A stretch of 64,000 bases of DNA from Pseudomonas graminis (GTDB lineage Bacteria > Pseudomonadota > Gammaproteobacteria > Pseudomonadales > Pseudomonadaceae), in the NCBI RefSeq assembly GCF_004364335.1, contig NZ_SOCR01000003.1, positions 186,001-250,000 of the forward strand, read 5' to 3'. The notes under the pieces were generated by a model. That model was given only the letters and a program-made list of their open reading frames with translations, had not been told where the DNA came from and ran no database searches. Made by a program: the position numbers and the translations under genes. Positions 9,063 to 18,755 of this stretch are shown piece by piece. Position 1 is the stretch's first letter. The number at the start of each line of letters is the position of its first letter.

Positions 9063-9971
9063 ATGAGTTCTGTTGCTGTGTTCAGCAAAGCCTCGCCGTT
9101 CGATGCACTGCAGCGCTGGCTACCTAAACTGGTGCTGGCGCCCAGCATGTTCATCGTACTGGTGGGCTTCTACGGTTACATCCTGTGGACGTTCGTTCTG
9201 TCGTTCACCAACTCCACTTTCCTGCCGACCTACAAATTCGTGGGTCTGGCGCAATACGCGCGCTTGTTTGACAACGACCGCTGGTGGGTAGCCAGCAAAA
9301 ACCTCGCGGTGTTCGGCGGCATGTTCATCGGCATCAGCATGGTGGTTGGCGTGCTGCTGGCGGTCTTCCTGGACCAGCGCATCCGCCGCGAAGGGTTTAT
9401 CCGCACCATTTATCTGTACCCGATGGCGCTCTCGATGATCGTCACCGGCACGGCCTGGAAGTGGCTGCTGAACCCGGGCATGGGCCTGGACAAACTGCTG
9501 CGGGACTGGGGCTGGGAAGGCTTTCGCCTGGACTGGCTGATCGATCCGGACCGCGTTGTCTATTGCCTGGTGATCGCTGCGGTATGGCAGGCGTCGGGCT
9601 TCATCATGGCGATGTTCCTGGCCGGCCTTCGTGGCGTGGATCAGTCGATCATCCGTGCCGCGCAGATCGACGGCGCGAGCATGCCGAAAATCTACTGGAA
9701 GGTCGTGCTGCCAAGCCTGCGTCCGGTGTTCTTCAGCGCGGTGATGATTCTGGCGCACATCGCCATCAAGAGCTTCGACCTGGTCGCTGCCATGACGGCC
9801 GGTGGCCCGGGCTATTCGTCTGACTTGCCGGCGATGTTCATGTACTCGTTCACCTTCAGCCGTGGCCAGATGGGCATGGGTTCCGCCAGCGCGATTCTGA
9901 TGCTCGGCGCGATTCTCGCCATCCTCGTGCCTTATCTGTATTCCGAGCTGAGGGCCAAGCGCAATGACTAG
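9063..9971 (+). CDS. gtsB: Glucose ABC transporter permease
   Basis: A 302-residue MalF-type inner-membrane permease with about six hydrophobic segments, beginning near LVLAPSMFIVLVGFYGYILW. The cytoplasmic EAA loop that contacts the ATPase is visible as AAQIDGASMPKIYWKVVLPS around residue 200. The start ATG at 9063 follows the REP-containing spacer. Its 3' end overlaps gtsC by eight bases, indicating translational coupling. It forms the heterodimeric channel with GtsC. The P. aeruginosa name is gltF. Confidence 0.94.
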   Translation: MSSVAVFSKASPFDALQRWLPKLVLAPSMFIVLVGFYGYILWTFVLSFTNSTFLPTYKFVGLAQYARLFDNDRWWVASKNLAVFGGMFIGISMVVGVLLAVFLDQRIRREGFIRTIYLYPMALSMIVTGTAWKWLLNPGMGLDKLLRDWGWEGFRLDWLIDPDRVVYCLVIAAVWQASGFIMAMFLAGLRGVDQSIIRAAQIDGASMPKIYWKVVLPSLRPVFFSAVMILAHIAIKSFDLVAAMTAGGPGYSSDLPAMFMYSFTFSRGQMGMGSASAILMLGAILAILVPYLYSELRAKRND

Positions 9972-10809
9972 TCTCGCCAACAAGCCCGCCCTCAGCCTGA
10001 GCCGCGTCGCCATCTATGCGGTGCTGATCGTTGCGGTGTTTATTTACCTGGTGCCGCTGGTGGTCATGCTGTTGACCAGCTTCAAATCGCCGGAAGACAT
10101 CGGCAGTGGCAACCTGCTCAGCTGGCCGACCGAAGTGACGGCCATCGGCTGGATCAAAGCCTGGGCGACGGTGAAGGGTTACTTCTGGAACTCGTTCCTG
10201 ATCACCGTTCCCGCGGTGCTGATCTCTACCACCATTGGCGCGCTGAATGGCTACGTGCTGTCGATGTGGCGCTTCCGCGGTTCGCAGTTGTTCTTCGGTC
10301 TGCTGCTGTTCGGTTGCTTCCTGCCCTTCCAGACCGTCCTGCTGCCGGCGTCTTTCACCCTCGGCAAAATGGGCCTGGCCAGCACCACCACAGGTCTCGT
10401 GTTCGTCCACGTCGTTTACGGTCTGGCGTTCACCACGCTGTTTTTCCGCAACTACTACGTCAGTATTCCGGACGCACTGGTGAAAGCGGCACGTCTTGAC
10501 GGTGCCGGCTTCTTCACCATCTTCCGTCGGATCATTCTGCCGATGTCGACGCCGATCATCATGGTCTGCCTGATCTGGCAGTTCACCCAGATCTGGAACG
10601 ACTTCCTGTTCGGCGTGGTGTTCTCCAGTGGTGATTCGCAGCCGATCACGGTCGCGCTGAACAACCTGGTCAACACCAGTACGGGCGTCAAGGAATACAA
10701 CGTTGATATGGCGGCGGCGATGATCGCCGGGCTGCCGACCCTGCTGGTCTACGTGGTCGCAGGCAAGTATTTCGTGCGCGGGCTGACGGCCGGCGCAGTC
10801 AAGGGGTAA
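9964..10809 (+). CDS. gtsC: Glucose ABC transporter permease
   Basis: A 281-residue MalG-type permease, second half of the glucose channel. Hydrophobic segments start near VAIYAVLIVAVFIYLVPLVV, and the EAA loop reads AARLDGAGFFTIFRRIILPM around residue 180. The ATG at 9964 lies inside the end of gtsB, and gtsD starts three bases after its stop. The P. aeruginosa name is gltG. No odd features were seen. Confidence 0.94.
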   Translation: MTSLANKPALSLSRVAIYAVLIVAVFIYLVPLVVMLLTSFKSPEDIGSGNLLSWPTEVTAIGWIKAWATVKGYFWNSFLITVPAVLISTTIGALNGYVLSMWRFRGSQLFFGLLLFGCFLPFQTVLLPASFTLGKMGLASTTTGLVFVHVVYGLAFTTLFFRNYYVSIPDALVKAARLDGAGFFTIFRRIILPMSTPIIMVCLIWQFTQIWNDFLFGVVFSSGDSQPITVALNNLVNTSTGVKEYNVDMAAAMIAGLPTLLVYVVAGKYFVRGLTAGAVKG

Positions 10810-10811
10810 TC

Positions 10812-11972
10812 ATGGCAACGCTTGAACTACGCAATGTAAACAAGACTTACGGGGCCGGCCTGCCGGACACCCTGAAGAACATCGAACTCTCCATCAAAGA
10901 AGGCGAGTTCCTGATTCTGGTCGGCCCTTCGGGCTGCGGTAAGTCGACCCTGATGAACTGCATCGCCGGCCTGGAAAACATTACCGGCGGCGCGATCATG
11001 ATCGGTGATCAGGACGTCAGCGGCATGAGCCCGAAGGATCGCGACATCGCGATGGTGTTCCAGTCCTACGCGCTGTACCCGACCATGAGCGTGCGCGAGA
11101 ACATCGAATTCGGGCTGAAGATTCGCAAGATGAATCAGGCCGACATCGACGCTGAAGTGGCGCGTGTCGCCAAGCTGCTGCAGATCGAGCACCTGCTCAA
11201 CCGCAAGCCGGGGCAGTTATCCGGCGGTCAGCAACAGCGTGTGGCCATGGGCCGTGCGCTGGCCCGTCGTCCGAAGATTTACCTGTTCGACGAACCTCTC
11301 TCCAACCTCGACGCGAAATTGCGCGTCGAGATGCGTACCGAAATGAAGCTGATGCATCAGCGCCTCAAGACCACCACGGTTTACGTGACCCACGACCAGA
11401 TCGAAGCGATGACCCTGGGCGACAAAGTGGCGGTCATGAAAGACGGTATCATTCAGCAGTTCGGTACGCCGAAGCAGATCTACAACGATCCGGCCAACCT
11501 GTTCGTGGCGAGCTTCATCGGTTCGCCGCCGATGAACTTCATCCCGCTGCGCCTGCAACGCAAGGACGGTCGCCTCGTCGCATTGCTCGACAGCGGTCAG
11601 GCCCGCTGCGAGCTGCCGATGAGCATGAACGATGCGGGTCTTGAGGACCGTGAGGTGATTTTGGGCCTGCGTCCCGAGCAGATCGTGCTAGCGTCCGGTG
11701 ATACTGCCGGTCTGCCGACCCTTCGCGCCGAAGTCCAGGTGACGGAGCCGACCGGTCCGGATACGCTGGTCTTCGTGACCCTCAACGAGAGCAAGGTCTG
11801 CTGCCGTCTGGCGCCGGATATTGCACCCGCTGTGGGCGAGACCTTGACGCTGCAGTTCGATCCGGCGAAGGTTCTGCTGTTCGACGCCAAAACCGGCGAG
11901 CGCCTTGGCGTCTTGGCACCGAGCCAGCCGGTGGAGAACATGGGAAATGTCACGCGGCTCAACCGCAACTGA
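10812..11972 (+). CDS. gtsD: Glucose ABC transporter ATP-binding protein (MalK-like)
   Basis: A 386-residue ATPase that powers the GtsBC channel. The Walker A motif is GPSGCGKST (about residues 37-45), the signature LSGGQQQR near 135, Walker B IYLFDEPLSNLD near 155, and the switch histidine in YVTHDQIEAM. A C-terminal TOBE/regulatory region (about 235-386) is present, as in MalK/UgpC transporters. It is the last gene of gtsABCD; oprB follows after a 137-base gap with its own leader, so oprB is probably partly independent. The P. aeruginosa name is gltK. Confidence 0.94.
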   Translation: MATLELRNVNKTYGAGLPDTLKNIELSIKEGEFLILVGPSGCGKSTLMNCIAGLENITGGAIMIGDQDVSGMSPKDRDIAMVFQSYALYPTMSVRENIEFGLKIRKMNQADIDAEVARVAKLLQIEHLLNRKPGQLSGGQQQRVAMGRALARRPKIYLFDEPLSNLDAKLRVEMRTEMKLMHQRLKTTTVYVTHDQIEAMTLGDKVAVMKDGIIQQFGTPKQIYNDPANLFVASFIGSPPMNFIPLRLQRKDGRLVALLDSGQARCELPMSMNDAGLEDREVILGLRPEQIVLASGDTAGLPTLRAEVQVTEPTGPDTLVFVTLNESKVCCRLAPDIAPAVGETLTLQFDPAKVLLFDAKTGERLGVLAPSQPVENMGNVTRLNRN

Positions 11973-12082
11973 CCCCGACGTGCAGGAGCACTGCACAAAC
12001 GAGCACCTGTGACGGGTGGATGTCTGCCGTACCAAACCTGTCATGCACACGATGTACGTGGTTACAACGCTGTTCAAAAGCT

Positions 12083-12095
12083 AATAACAATAAAA
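12083..12095 (+). promoter_or_regulatory. AAnAAnAA motif in the oprB leader (candidate Hfq/Crc site)
   Basis: AATAACAATAAAA matches AAnAAnAA across four units. It lies 15-27 bases before the chosen oprB ATG, next to the ACGAGG ribosome-binding sequence. This is the longest of the three such motifs in the glucose genes. Confidence 0.65.
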
Positions 12096-12109
12096 CGAGG
12101 ATCCAAGGG

Positions 12110-13465
12110 ATGAAAAAGGTACGTAACAAGTCGCTTAACCAGTTTCAGCTGATCGGTGGGTTGTCTGTCCTGAGCGCGTTGACGATTTCCGGAACGGCGT
12201 CTGCAATGGAGCCTTTCAAAGCCAGCGAGCACATGACCGGTGACTGGGGTGGTCTGCGTCAAGAGCTGTACGACAAGGGTTACGACTTCCCGATCGAGTA
12301 CGTGGGCGAAGCCGCCAGCAACCTCAACGGTGGTTATAACGACGACACGACTGCCCGCTACAGCGACCAGTTTGCGTTCGGCGTACAGATGGACCTGCAA
12401 AAAATCCTCGGCTGGCACGACGCAGAGTTCAAGCTTGCGATCACCGAGCGTAGCGGCAGGAACATTTCCAACGACCGGATCGGCGATCCGCGTGCCGGCA
12501 CACTCAGCTCCTCCCAGGAAGTATGGGGCCGTGGCCAGACCTGGCGTCTGACCCAGATGTGGGTCAAGCAGAAGTACTTCGACGGCAAGCTGGACATCAA
12601 GGTCGGCCGTTTCGGTGAAGGCGAAGACTTCAACAGCTTCCCTTGCGACTTCCAGAACCTTTCGTTCTGCGGCTCGCAGGTCGGTAACTACGTCAACACC
12701 TGGTACAACTGGCCTGTCAGCCAGTGGGCTGCACGCGTGAAGTACAACATCACGCCTGAGTTGTTCGCCCAGATCGGTGTCTACGAGCAGAACCCGTCGT
12801 ACCTGGAAACCGGCAACAGCTTCAAACTCAGTGGCAGCGGCGCCAAAGGCACCGTCGTACCGGTTGAAGTGGTGTGGTCGCCGAACGTGAACTCGCTGCC
12901 AGGCGAATACCGTCTGGGCTACTACGTGAGTAACCCGAGTGCCGACGATCTCTACGAGAACGAAAACGGTCAGCCTCAGGCTACTGCCGGCGGTAACTTC
13001 AAGTCCCACAAAGACAAGCACGGCTGGTGGGTTGTGGCTCAGCAACAGCTGACGGCTCACAACGGCGACGCATCCCGTGGTCTGAGTATTTTCGCCAACG
13101 CGACCGTGCATGACAAAGCCACCAACTTCGTCGACAACTACCAGCAGGTCGGCTTCGTCTACAAAGGCCCGTTCGATGCACGTCCGAAGGATGACATCGG
13201 TATCGGCATCGCGCGTATCCACGTAAACGATGATGCCCAGGACAACCGTCGCCTGGTCAACGCCGTCAACGGTATCGAGGACTACGACAACCCGGGCTAC
13301 CTGCCGATCCAGAAGACCGAATACAACTCGGAAATCTACTACGGCGTGCACGTAACCGATTGGCTGACCGTGCGTCCCAACCTGCAGTACGTGAAGAGCC
13401 CGGGCGGTGTGGACGACGTTCAGAACGCACTGGTTGCCGGTATCAAGATTCAGTCGAAGTTTTAA
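12110..13465 (+). CDS. oprB: Carbohydrate-selective outer-membrane porin OprB
   Basis: A 451-residue beta-barrel porin that lets glucose and related sugars through the outer membrane. The ATG at 12110 was chosen because it opens a normal signal peptide (MKKVRNKSLNQFQLIGG, hydrophobic core, SGTASA cleavage before MEPF) and follows ACGAGG; a longer reading frame from 12020 would put 30 unrelated residues in front. The N-terminal EHMTGDWGGLRQEL motif and the C-terminal NALVAGIKIQSKF ending in phenylalanine are typical. It lies just after gtsABCD and is probably controlled by GltR and by Crc/Hfq. Confidence 0.95.
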   Translation: MKKVRNKSLNQFQLIGGLSVLSALTISGTASAMEPFKASEHMTGDWGGLRQELYDKGYDFPIEYVGEAASNLNGGYNDDTTARYSDQFAFGVQMDLQKILGWHDAEFKLAITERSGRNISNDRIGDPRAGTLSSSQEVWGRGQTWRLTQMWVKQKYFDGKLDIKVGRFGEGEDFNSFPCDFQNLSFCGSQVGNYVNTWYNWPVSQWAARVKYNITPELFAQIGVYEQNPSYLETGNSFKLSGSGAKGTVVPVEVVWSPNVNSLPGEYRLGYYVSNPSADDLYENENGQPQATAGGNFKSHKDKHGWWVVAQQQLTAHNGDASRGLSIFANATVHDKATNFVDNYQQVGFVYKGPFDARPKDDIGIGIARIHVNDDAQDNRRLVNAVNGIEDYDNPGYLPIQKTEYNSEIYYGVHVTDWLTVRPNLQYVKSPGGVDDVQNALVAGIKIQSKF

Positions 13466-13520
13466 GTTAAAGCGGACGCTCCTCCGCGCTCCACAAACGA
13501 TCAAGGGTCGTGTGTGCTTT

Positions 13521-13548
13521 ACGGGCAGCCTGGCTGCCCGTTTTTTTT
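13521..13548 (+). terminator. Rho-independent terminator after oprB
   Basis: Stem ACGGGCAGCC/GGCTGCCCGT with a one-base loop in the minimal drawing is followed by eight T residues. It closes the gts-oprB transcription unit. Confidence 0.9.
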
Positions 13549-13634
13549 CGCGCTGTTTATTCCGCCGCAATGGCTCCGCCTTCGGAGCATTTTTTCTCGC
13601 GTGACGTGTGACCGCTATCTGGAGTGCTACAACG

Positions 13635-14510
13635 ATGCCCTTCAGGGACCCCGGCTCAGCCGAGCATCCTCTTCAGCGTTTCTTCACCTCGGTGCGACCG
13701 CAACCGACCTTTCAGTGGGAACGCTACCAACAGCGTGATGTGCTGGTGATCAATCATGCGCAGTGCCAGGCCGTCTTCAGTCGGCAGGGCGCTCAACTGC
13801 TGCATTTCGAACCTGCCGGGCAGAAACCCTGGCTGTGGTGTGCCGCGCACTGGCCTCTGGTTGGCGCGATCCGCGGCGGCGTGCCGGTCAGTTGGCCCTG
13901 GGTCGGGCGTCATCCGGGGGAGAGCGGCTGGCCGGCCAACGGCTGGGGCCGGCTGCTCGACTGGAAACTGGTCGAAAGCCACGAGCACGAGGCGGGCGTG
14001 ACCTTGCGCTGGCAACTCAAATTGTGGGACTGGCAGGCCGATCTCTACGCTGAGCTGGGGCAGGCGATGGACCTGCGCCTGGAGACGCGTCATGACGACA
14101 GCGAGCCTTGCCACTTCGGCCATGGCTTGCACGCCTATTGGCGCATCAGCGATGTGGCGGATGTTGCGTTGCAGGGGCTCGACGGTGCCCACGGTTATGA
14201 CGAACTCAGCCGCAGCGCCTGCGAGCAGAAGGGCGAGTTGCGCGTACACGGCAGTTGTCAGCGGGTCTTCGAGCACGCCGGCATGCTTGAGTTGCAGGAT
14301 GACGCCTGGCAGCGCCGGTTGAGCATCGACACGGGCGACAGCGACAGCACCGTGGTCTGGCACCCAGGCAGCCGACCGCTGCTCGGTGTAGGTGGCGATG
14401 AAGCCATGGGTTTTTTGCGGGTCGAGGCCGCGTCAGGTGTTGATGACTGCCTGAGCCTGGCGCCGGGGCAGCACGCCAGTTTAAGCCTGCAGGCGACGTT
14501 GGTGCATTGA
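13635..14510 (+). CDS. D-hexose-6-phosphate mutarotase (YeaD-like aldose 1-epimerase)
   Basis: A 291-residue aldose-epimerase-fold protein expected to interconvert alpha and beta anomers of hexose-6-phosphate, feeding the beta form to Zwf. The signature RGGVPVSWPWVGRHPGE (near residue 85) is typical of the YeaD subgroup rather than GalM, and HGLHAYWRISDV follows. The ATG at 13635, preceded by TGGAG, was preferred to an in-frame GTG at 13608. Its position between oprB and hexR supports a role in glucose metabolism. The substrate is inferred from the family. Confidence 0.85.
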   Translation: MPFRDPGSAEHPLQRFFTSVRPQPTFQWERYQQRDVLVINHAQCQAVFSRQGAQLLHFEPAGQKPWLWCAAHWPLVGAIRGGVPVSWPWVGRHPGESGWPANGWGRLLDWKLVESHEHEAGVTLRWQLKLWDWQADLYAELGQAMDLRLETRHDDSEPCHFGHGLHAYWRISDVADVALQGLDGAHGYDELSRSACEQKGELRVHGSCQRVFEHAGMLELQDDAWQRRLSIDTGDSDSTVVWHPGSRPLLGVGGDEAMGFLRVEAASGVDDCLSLAPGQHASLSLQATLVH

Positions 14511-14552
14511 GCGACATAGCGACGAATGCGGTCAGTCGACTGGCGCAACCCC

Positions 14553-14642
14553 TGTAGAAGCGCGCTTGCCCGCGAAAAATTGTTCCCGCTACAGAGATGT
14601 ATCGGTCCGGACTGTCTCACCGCGGGCAAGCCCGCTCCTACA
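14553..14642. repeat. REP inverted pair (REPIN-like)
   Basis: TGTAGAAGCGCGCTTGCCCG and CGGGCAAGCCCGCTCCTACA face each other between the convergent mutarotase and hexR genes, each with one or two changes from the common form. Confidence 0.85.
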
Positions 14643-14655
14643 AATAAAGGTGCCC

Positions 14656-15525
14656 TTAATTCAACTCATCGTCCGCCGGGTACCGGCTCGCGTTCAGGCT
14701 TTCCTTGATCTTGCGCAAGTGCGGCTGGAAATCGACGCCCCGACGCAGGGTCATGCCGGTCGCCAGCACATCCAGCACCGTCAGCTGGACGATCCGCGAC
14801 GTCATGGGCATATAAATGTCGGTGTCCTCCGGCAGCGGGATGTTCAGGCTCAGCGTGCTGGCCTTTGCCAGCGGCGAATCGGCTGCCGTCAGGCCCAGCA
14901 CCGACGCGCCGTTCTCCCGAGCGATGCGCGCCACTTCCACCAGTTCGCGGGTGCGTCCGGTGTAGGAAATGATCACGAACAGCTCGCCGGTGTGAGCCAC
15001 CGAGGCCAGCATGCGCTGCACCAGCACGTCGGCATGGGCCGTGACGGCGAGATTGAAACGGAAGAATTTATGCTGCGCGTCCAGCGCCACCGGCGCCGAA
15101 GCGCCAAGGCCGAAAAAGTGGATCTGCCGCGCCTGAATCAACAAGTCGACCGCTTTGCTGATCAGGTTAGGGTCGAGCACCTGGCACACGCTGTCGAGGG
15201 ATGCGATGGCGCTGCCGAAAATCTTGCGCGTGTAGGCTTCCGGGTTGTCATCGGCTTCCACTGCGCGGCTGACGTAAGCGGCGCCGCTGGCCAGGCTCTG
15301 GGCCAACTGCAGTTTCAGCTCCGGATAACCGCTGACATCGAATGAACGGCAGAAGCGGTTGACCGTTGGCTCACTGACCTTCGCCGCCTGCGCGAGCGCA
15401 GCGATGCTGAACCGGGTGGCCTGCTGTGGATTGCTCAGAATCGCCTCGGCGACCTTGCGCTCGGCCTTGTTCAGCTCTTCCAGACGACTCTGGATCTGCT
15501 CCAGAAGATTGCGTACGCGGTCCAT
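14656..15525 (-). CDS. hexR: RpiR-family repressor HexR
   Basis: A 289-residue repressor of central carbon genes. The N-terminal RpiR helix-turn-helix (about 1-77) includes [34 protein letters not shown]. The C-terminal SIS domain (about 125-260), which binds 2-keto-3-deoxy-6-phosphogluconate, includes [20 protein letters not shown] and [15 protein letters not shown]. It is divergent from zwf. HexR is known to repress zwf-pgl-eda, edd-glk and gap, and matching operators occur in both spacers here. The start ATG at 15525 is followed by the expected [20 protein letters not shown]. Confidence 0.95.
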   Translation of the reverse strand: MDRVRNLLEQIQSRLEELNKAERKVAEAILSNPQQATRFSIAALAQAAKVSEPTVNRFCRSFDVSGYPELKLQLAQSLASGAAYVSRAVEADDNPEAYTRKIFGSAIASLDSVCQVLDPNLISKAVDLLIQARQIHFFGLGASAPVALDAQHKFFRFNLAVTAHADVLVQRMLASVAHTGELFVIISYTGRTRELVEVARIARENGASVLGLTAADSPLAKASTLSLNIPLPEDTDIYMPMTSRIVQLTVLDVLATGMTLRRGVDFQPHLRKIKESLNASRYPADDELN

Positions 15526-15636
15526 TGTTTGTCCTTCTGATGAAACGGCGACGGGCCGGTGAATAGGCCTTTATTTGCAGAGTGGGAATTTGGGCCTTTA
15601 GCCTGTCGCAAAGGTGGCCTATCGTACTGAGGGCCT

Positions 15637-15650
15637 GTGGTGATCACCAC
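15637..15650. promoter_or_regulatory. Perfect 14-base palindrome in the hexR-zwf spacer
   Basis: GTGGTGATCACCAC is fully self-complementary, about midway between the divergent hexR and zwf starts. It does not match the HexR half-site TTGT and could bind a second regulator. Confidence 0.4.
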
Positions 15651-15674
15651 TCTAATGTGGTTCTGGTGGGAATG

Positions 15675-15691
15675 TTGTGGTTATTACTACA
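15675..15691. promoter_or_regulatory. HexR-like operator upstream of zwf
   Basis: TTGTGGTTATTACTACA carries a TTGT half-site; the inner 16 bases TGTGGTTATTACTACA are an imperfect palindrome. It is a weaker match than the two gap/edd sites, but its position 66-82 bases before the zwf start fits HexR control. Confidence 0.5.
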
Positions 15692-15756
15692 TTCGGCCTT
15701 GAGTAACGCCTTTAAAAAAGGTATTTGTAGCTTAACTTGATAAAAGAACCAACATT

Positions 15757-17226
15757 ATGCTCTCGATTACGGTTGAACCGTGCACTTTTGCGTTGTTTGG
15801 CGCCTTGGGTGACCTGGCGGTACGCAAACTGTTTCCTGCGTTGTACCAGCTTGATCGAGCTGGACTGCTGCATGCCGAGACCCGAATTATTGCGTTGGCT
15901 CGTGAGCCCGGAACTCCTGAAGAGCACCTGGCTTACATCGACAAGAGCCTGCGCCGCTTCGTCCCCGAGGCGCAGCTTAAGACCGAGCACGTGGAGCGTT
16001 TTCAGGCCCGCCTGAGTTACCTGCATGTGGACTTCCTCAAGGGCGAGGACTACGTCGCGCTCGCCGAGGCCGTGGGCGACGCGCCGACCATGATTGCCTA
16101 CTTCGCGACCCCGGCGTCGGTCTACGGCGCCATTTGCGAGAACCTCGCGCTGGTCGGCCTCACCGACCGCACCCGCGCGGTGCTGGAAAAACCCATCGGC
16201 CACGACCTCGCGTCGTCGCGCCGGGTTAACGATGCCGTTGCCAGGTTCCTGCCTGAAACCCGCATCTACCGGATCGATCACTACCTGGGCAAGGACACGG
16301 TGCAGAATCTCATCGCCCTGCGTTTTGCCAACAGCCTGTTCGAGACCCAGTGGAACCAGAACCATATCTCCCACGTGGAAATCACCGTGGCGGAGAAGGT
16401 CGGCATCGAAGGGCGCTGGGGTTATTTCGACCAGGCGGGCCAGCTGCGCGACATGATTCAGAACCACCTGTTGCAGCTGCTGTGCCTGATCGCGATGGAC
16501 CCGCCCAGCGACCTGTCCGCCGACAGCATCCGTGACGAGAAGGTGAAGGTGCTCAAGGCACTGGCGCCGTTCACGCCGGAGCGTCTGGCCACCCAAGTGG
16601 TGCGCGGTCAGTACATCGCCGGTTATAGCGACGGCAAGCCGGTGCCGGGTTATCTGGAGGAAGAAAACTCCAACACCCAGAGCGATACGGAAACGTTCGT
16701 CGCCATTCGTGCCGACATACGCAACTGGCGTTGGTCGGGCGTGCCGTTCTATCTGCGTACCGGCAAGCGCATGCCGCAGAAGCTGTCGCAGATCGTTATC
16801 CATTTCAAAGAGCCGCCGCATTACATCTTTGCGCCGGAGCAGCGCTTGCAGATCAGCAACCGCCTGATCATCCGCCTGCAGCCTGACGAAGGCATCTCGC
16901 TGCAAGTGATGACCAAGGATCAGGGCCTGGACAAAGGCATGCAGCTGCGCAGCAACCCTTTGCAACTGAGCTTCTCCGATGCCTACCGCAGCGCCCGTGT
17001 GCCGGACGCCTACGAGCGGTTGTTGCTGGAGGTCATGCGTGGCAATCAGAACCTGTTTGTCCGCAAAGACGAAATTGAATACGCCTGGCAATGGTGCGAC
17101 CAGTTGATCGCAGGCTGGAAAAAGGCGGGCGATGCGCCCAAGCCTTACCCCGCTGGTTCCTGGGGGCCGATGAGCTCCATTGCTTTGATTACGCGTGACG
17201 GGAGGTCCTGGTATGGCGATATGTGA
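15757..17226 (+). CDS. zwf: Glucose-6-phosphate 1-dehydrogenase
   Basis: A 489-residue enzyme that oxidises glucose-6-phosphate to 6-phosphogluconolactone with NAD(P)+. The N-terminal dinucleotide motif reads [19 protein letters not shown]; the common GASGDL is GALGDL here, a form I recall from pseudomonad Zwf-1. The active-site RIDHYLGKD is at 172-180, and [19 protein letters not shown] lies further on. The start ATG at 15757 gives [15 protein letters not shown]. It is divergent from hexR, and its last 14 bases overlap pgl. Confidence 0.97.
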   Translation: MLSITVEPCTFALFGALGDLAVRKLFPALYQLDRAGLLHAETRIIALAREPGTPEEHLAYIDKSLRRFVPEAQLKTEHVERFQARLSYLHVDFLKGEDYVALAEAVGDAPTMIAYFATPASVYGAICENLALVGLTDRTRAVLEKPIGHDLASSRRVNDAVARFLPETRIYRIDHYLGKDTVQNLIALRFANSLFETQWNQNHISHVEITVAEKVGIEGRWGYFDQAGQLRDMIQNHLLQLLCLIAMDPPSDLSADSIRDEKVKVLKALAPFTPERLATQVVRGQYIAGYSDGKPVPGYLEEENSNTQSDTETFVAIRADIRNWRWSGVPFYLRTGKRMPQKLSQIVIHFKEPPHYIFAPEQRLQISNRLIIRLQPDEGISLQVMTKDQGLDKGMQLRSNPLQLSFSDAYRSARVPDAYERLLLEVMRGNQNLFVRKDEIEYAWQWCDQLIAGWKKAGDAPKPYPAGSWGPMSSIALITRDGRSWYGDM

Positions 17227-17932
17227 ACTTGAATTTCCGGCGGGCTTGAAGGCCAACGAATTCGTTAACCCTGACGTGCTGGCGAACGCGCTGGCCGACC
17301 ACGTGGCCGAGCGTCTGACGGCGGCGATTTCCAGTAATCCTCACGGCACGGCCACCTTGGTGGTGTCGGGCGGCAAAAGCCCGGTGGCGTTTTTCAAGGC
17401 GCTGGCGCAGAAGCCACTCGAGTGGTCGAAAGTCTGCGTGAGCCTGGCTGACGAGCGCTGGGTGCCGATCGAGCACGCTGACAGCAACGAAGGCCTGCTC
17501 AAGCGTTTCCTGTTTCAGGGACCGGCAGCCGAGGCAGAGCTTTTTAGTCTTTACCGTGCCACGACCACAGTGGATGAAGCCGCGGCTGCCACTGACGAGG
17601 CGCTCAGGGAGCTGCCGAAGATCGACGTGCTGATTCTGGGCATGGGCGACGACGGCCACACCGCGTCGCTGTTTCCCAACAGCCCGCACCTGAAGGAAGC
17701 GCTGGACCTCAACAGTGAGCGTCGTTGCCTGCCCATGCTTGCACCGACCGTCCCGCATCAGCGTCTGACCCTGACGCGTCCGGTACTGGCGTCGGCAGCG
17801 ACCACCATCCTGTCCGTTTCCGGTCAGGCCAAACTCGACACATTGCGCGCGGCACTGGCAGGCGATGACCTCGCCGAAATGCCGGTGCGCGCGTTCCTCA
17901 ACTCGTCTCTAGAGATCTACTGGTGCCCATAA
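17213..17932 (+). CDS. pgl: 6-phosphogluconolactonase
   Basis: A 239-residue DevB-type lactonase that hydrolyses 6-phosphogluconolactone to 6-phosphogluconate. Motifs are [15 protein letters not shown] (near 50), [18 protein letters not shown] (near 80) and [17 protein letters not shown] (near 140). The ATG at 17213 follows GGGAGG at good spacing and lies inside the end of zwf, so translation is coupled. eda starts 17 bases after its stop. Length is normal. Confidence 0.95.
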   Translation: MAICELEFPAGLKANEFVNPDVLANALADHVAERLTAAISSNPHGTATLVVSGGKSPVAFFKALAQKPLEWSKVCVSLADERWVPIEHADSNEGLLKRFLFQGPAAEAELFSLYRATTTVDEAAAATDEALRELPKIDVLILGMGDDGHTASLFPNSPHLKEALDLNSERRCLPMLAPTVPHQRLTLTRPVLASAATTILSVSGQAKLDTLRAALAGDDLAEMPVRAFLNSSLEIYWCP

Positions 17933-17949
17933 GCAAAGGATCAGCCGCC

Positions 17950-18624
17950 ATGGAAAATACCCACGTGAAACAGCCGTTGAATAGCATGGCGAGCAAGATT
18001 GCCCAGATCGACGCACTCTGCGCGAAAGCGAAGATTCTGCCGGTCATTACCATCGCCCGCGAACAGGATGTCCTGCCGCTGGCCGATGCATTGGCCGCTG
18101 GCGGCCTGAATGCGCTGGAAATCACCCTGCGCTCGGAGTTCGGCCTCAAGGCCATTCGCATGCTGCGGGATGCGCGTCCCGAGCTGAGCGTTGGTGCCGG
18201 CACCATTCTCGACCGCCACATGCTCAAAGCGGCCGAGGAGGCGGGTTCACAATTCATCGTCACCCCCGGCAGCACCCAGGATCTGCTGGAAGCCGCCGCA
18301 CTCAGCGAATTGCCGCTGCTGCCAGGCATCAGCAGCGCTTCGGAAATCATGATCGGTTACGCGCTGGGTTATCGTCGCTTCAAGCTGTTCCCGGCGGAAA
18401 TCAGTGGCGGCGTTGGTGCGATCAAGGCGCTGGGCGGTCCATTCCCGGAAGTGCGCTTCTGCCCTACCGGCGGCGTCAGTGCGGCCAACCTGAAAAGTTA
18501 CATGGCACTGCCCAACGTGATGTGCGTCGGCGGCACCTGGATGATCGATAACGCGTGGGTGAAGAACGGCGACTGGCAGCGGATCACCGATGCCACTGCC
18601 GAAGCCATCGCGTTGTTCGACTGA
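17950..18624 (+). CDS. eda: KDPG/KHG aldolase
   Basis: A 224-residue class I aldolase that splits 2-keto-3-deoxy-6-phosphogluconate into pyruvate and glyceraldehyde-3-phosphate. The catalytic glutamate is E57 in LEITLRSE and the Schiff-base lysine is K145 in RRFKLFPAE; FCPTGGVSAANL forms the phosphate site. The ATG at 17950 was chosen because AAAGGA lies nine bases upstream; an in-frame GTG at 17923 inside pgl is less likely. It is the last gene of zwf-pgl-eda and is followed by a strong terminator. Confidence 0.96.
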   Translation: MENTHVKQPLNSMASKIAQIDALCAKAKILPVITIAREQDVLPLADALAAGGLNALEITLRSEFGLKAIRMLRDARPELSVGAGTILDRHMLKAAEEAGSQFIVTPGSTQDLLEAAALSELPLLPGISSASEIMIGYALGYRRFKLFPAEISGGVGAIKALGGPFPEVRFCPTGGVSAANLKSYMALPNVMCVGGTWMIDNAWVKNGDWQRITDATAEAIALFD

Positions 18625-18755
18625 GTCTGGAGTTGCCGGTCAGGCGCACGCTTCGACAGCCTTCGTTCAAGTGGAGGCTGTTTTACTGTTGAGCATGATC
18701 CGTTTATAGCGCCCTTCGGGGCGTTGCTGCAGAAGTCGTTGTTGCATGGCTTTTT

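Noticed and set aside
12074-13570. A 498-codon minus-strand open frame opposite oprB
   Set aside because: It is antisense to a clear porin gene, with no supporting motif or ribosome-binding site.
15757-17226. Possible loss of the Zwf GASGDL motif
   Set aside because: The sequence is GALGDLA, a variant I recall from pseudomonad Zwf-1, and all other active-site motifs are intact.
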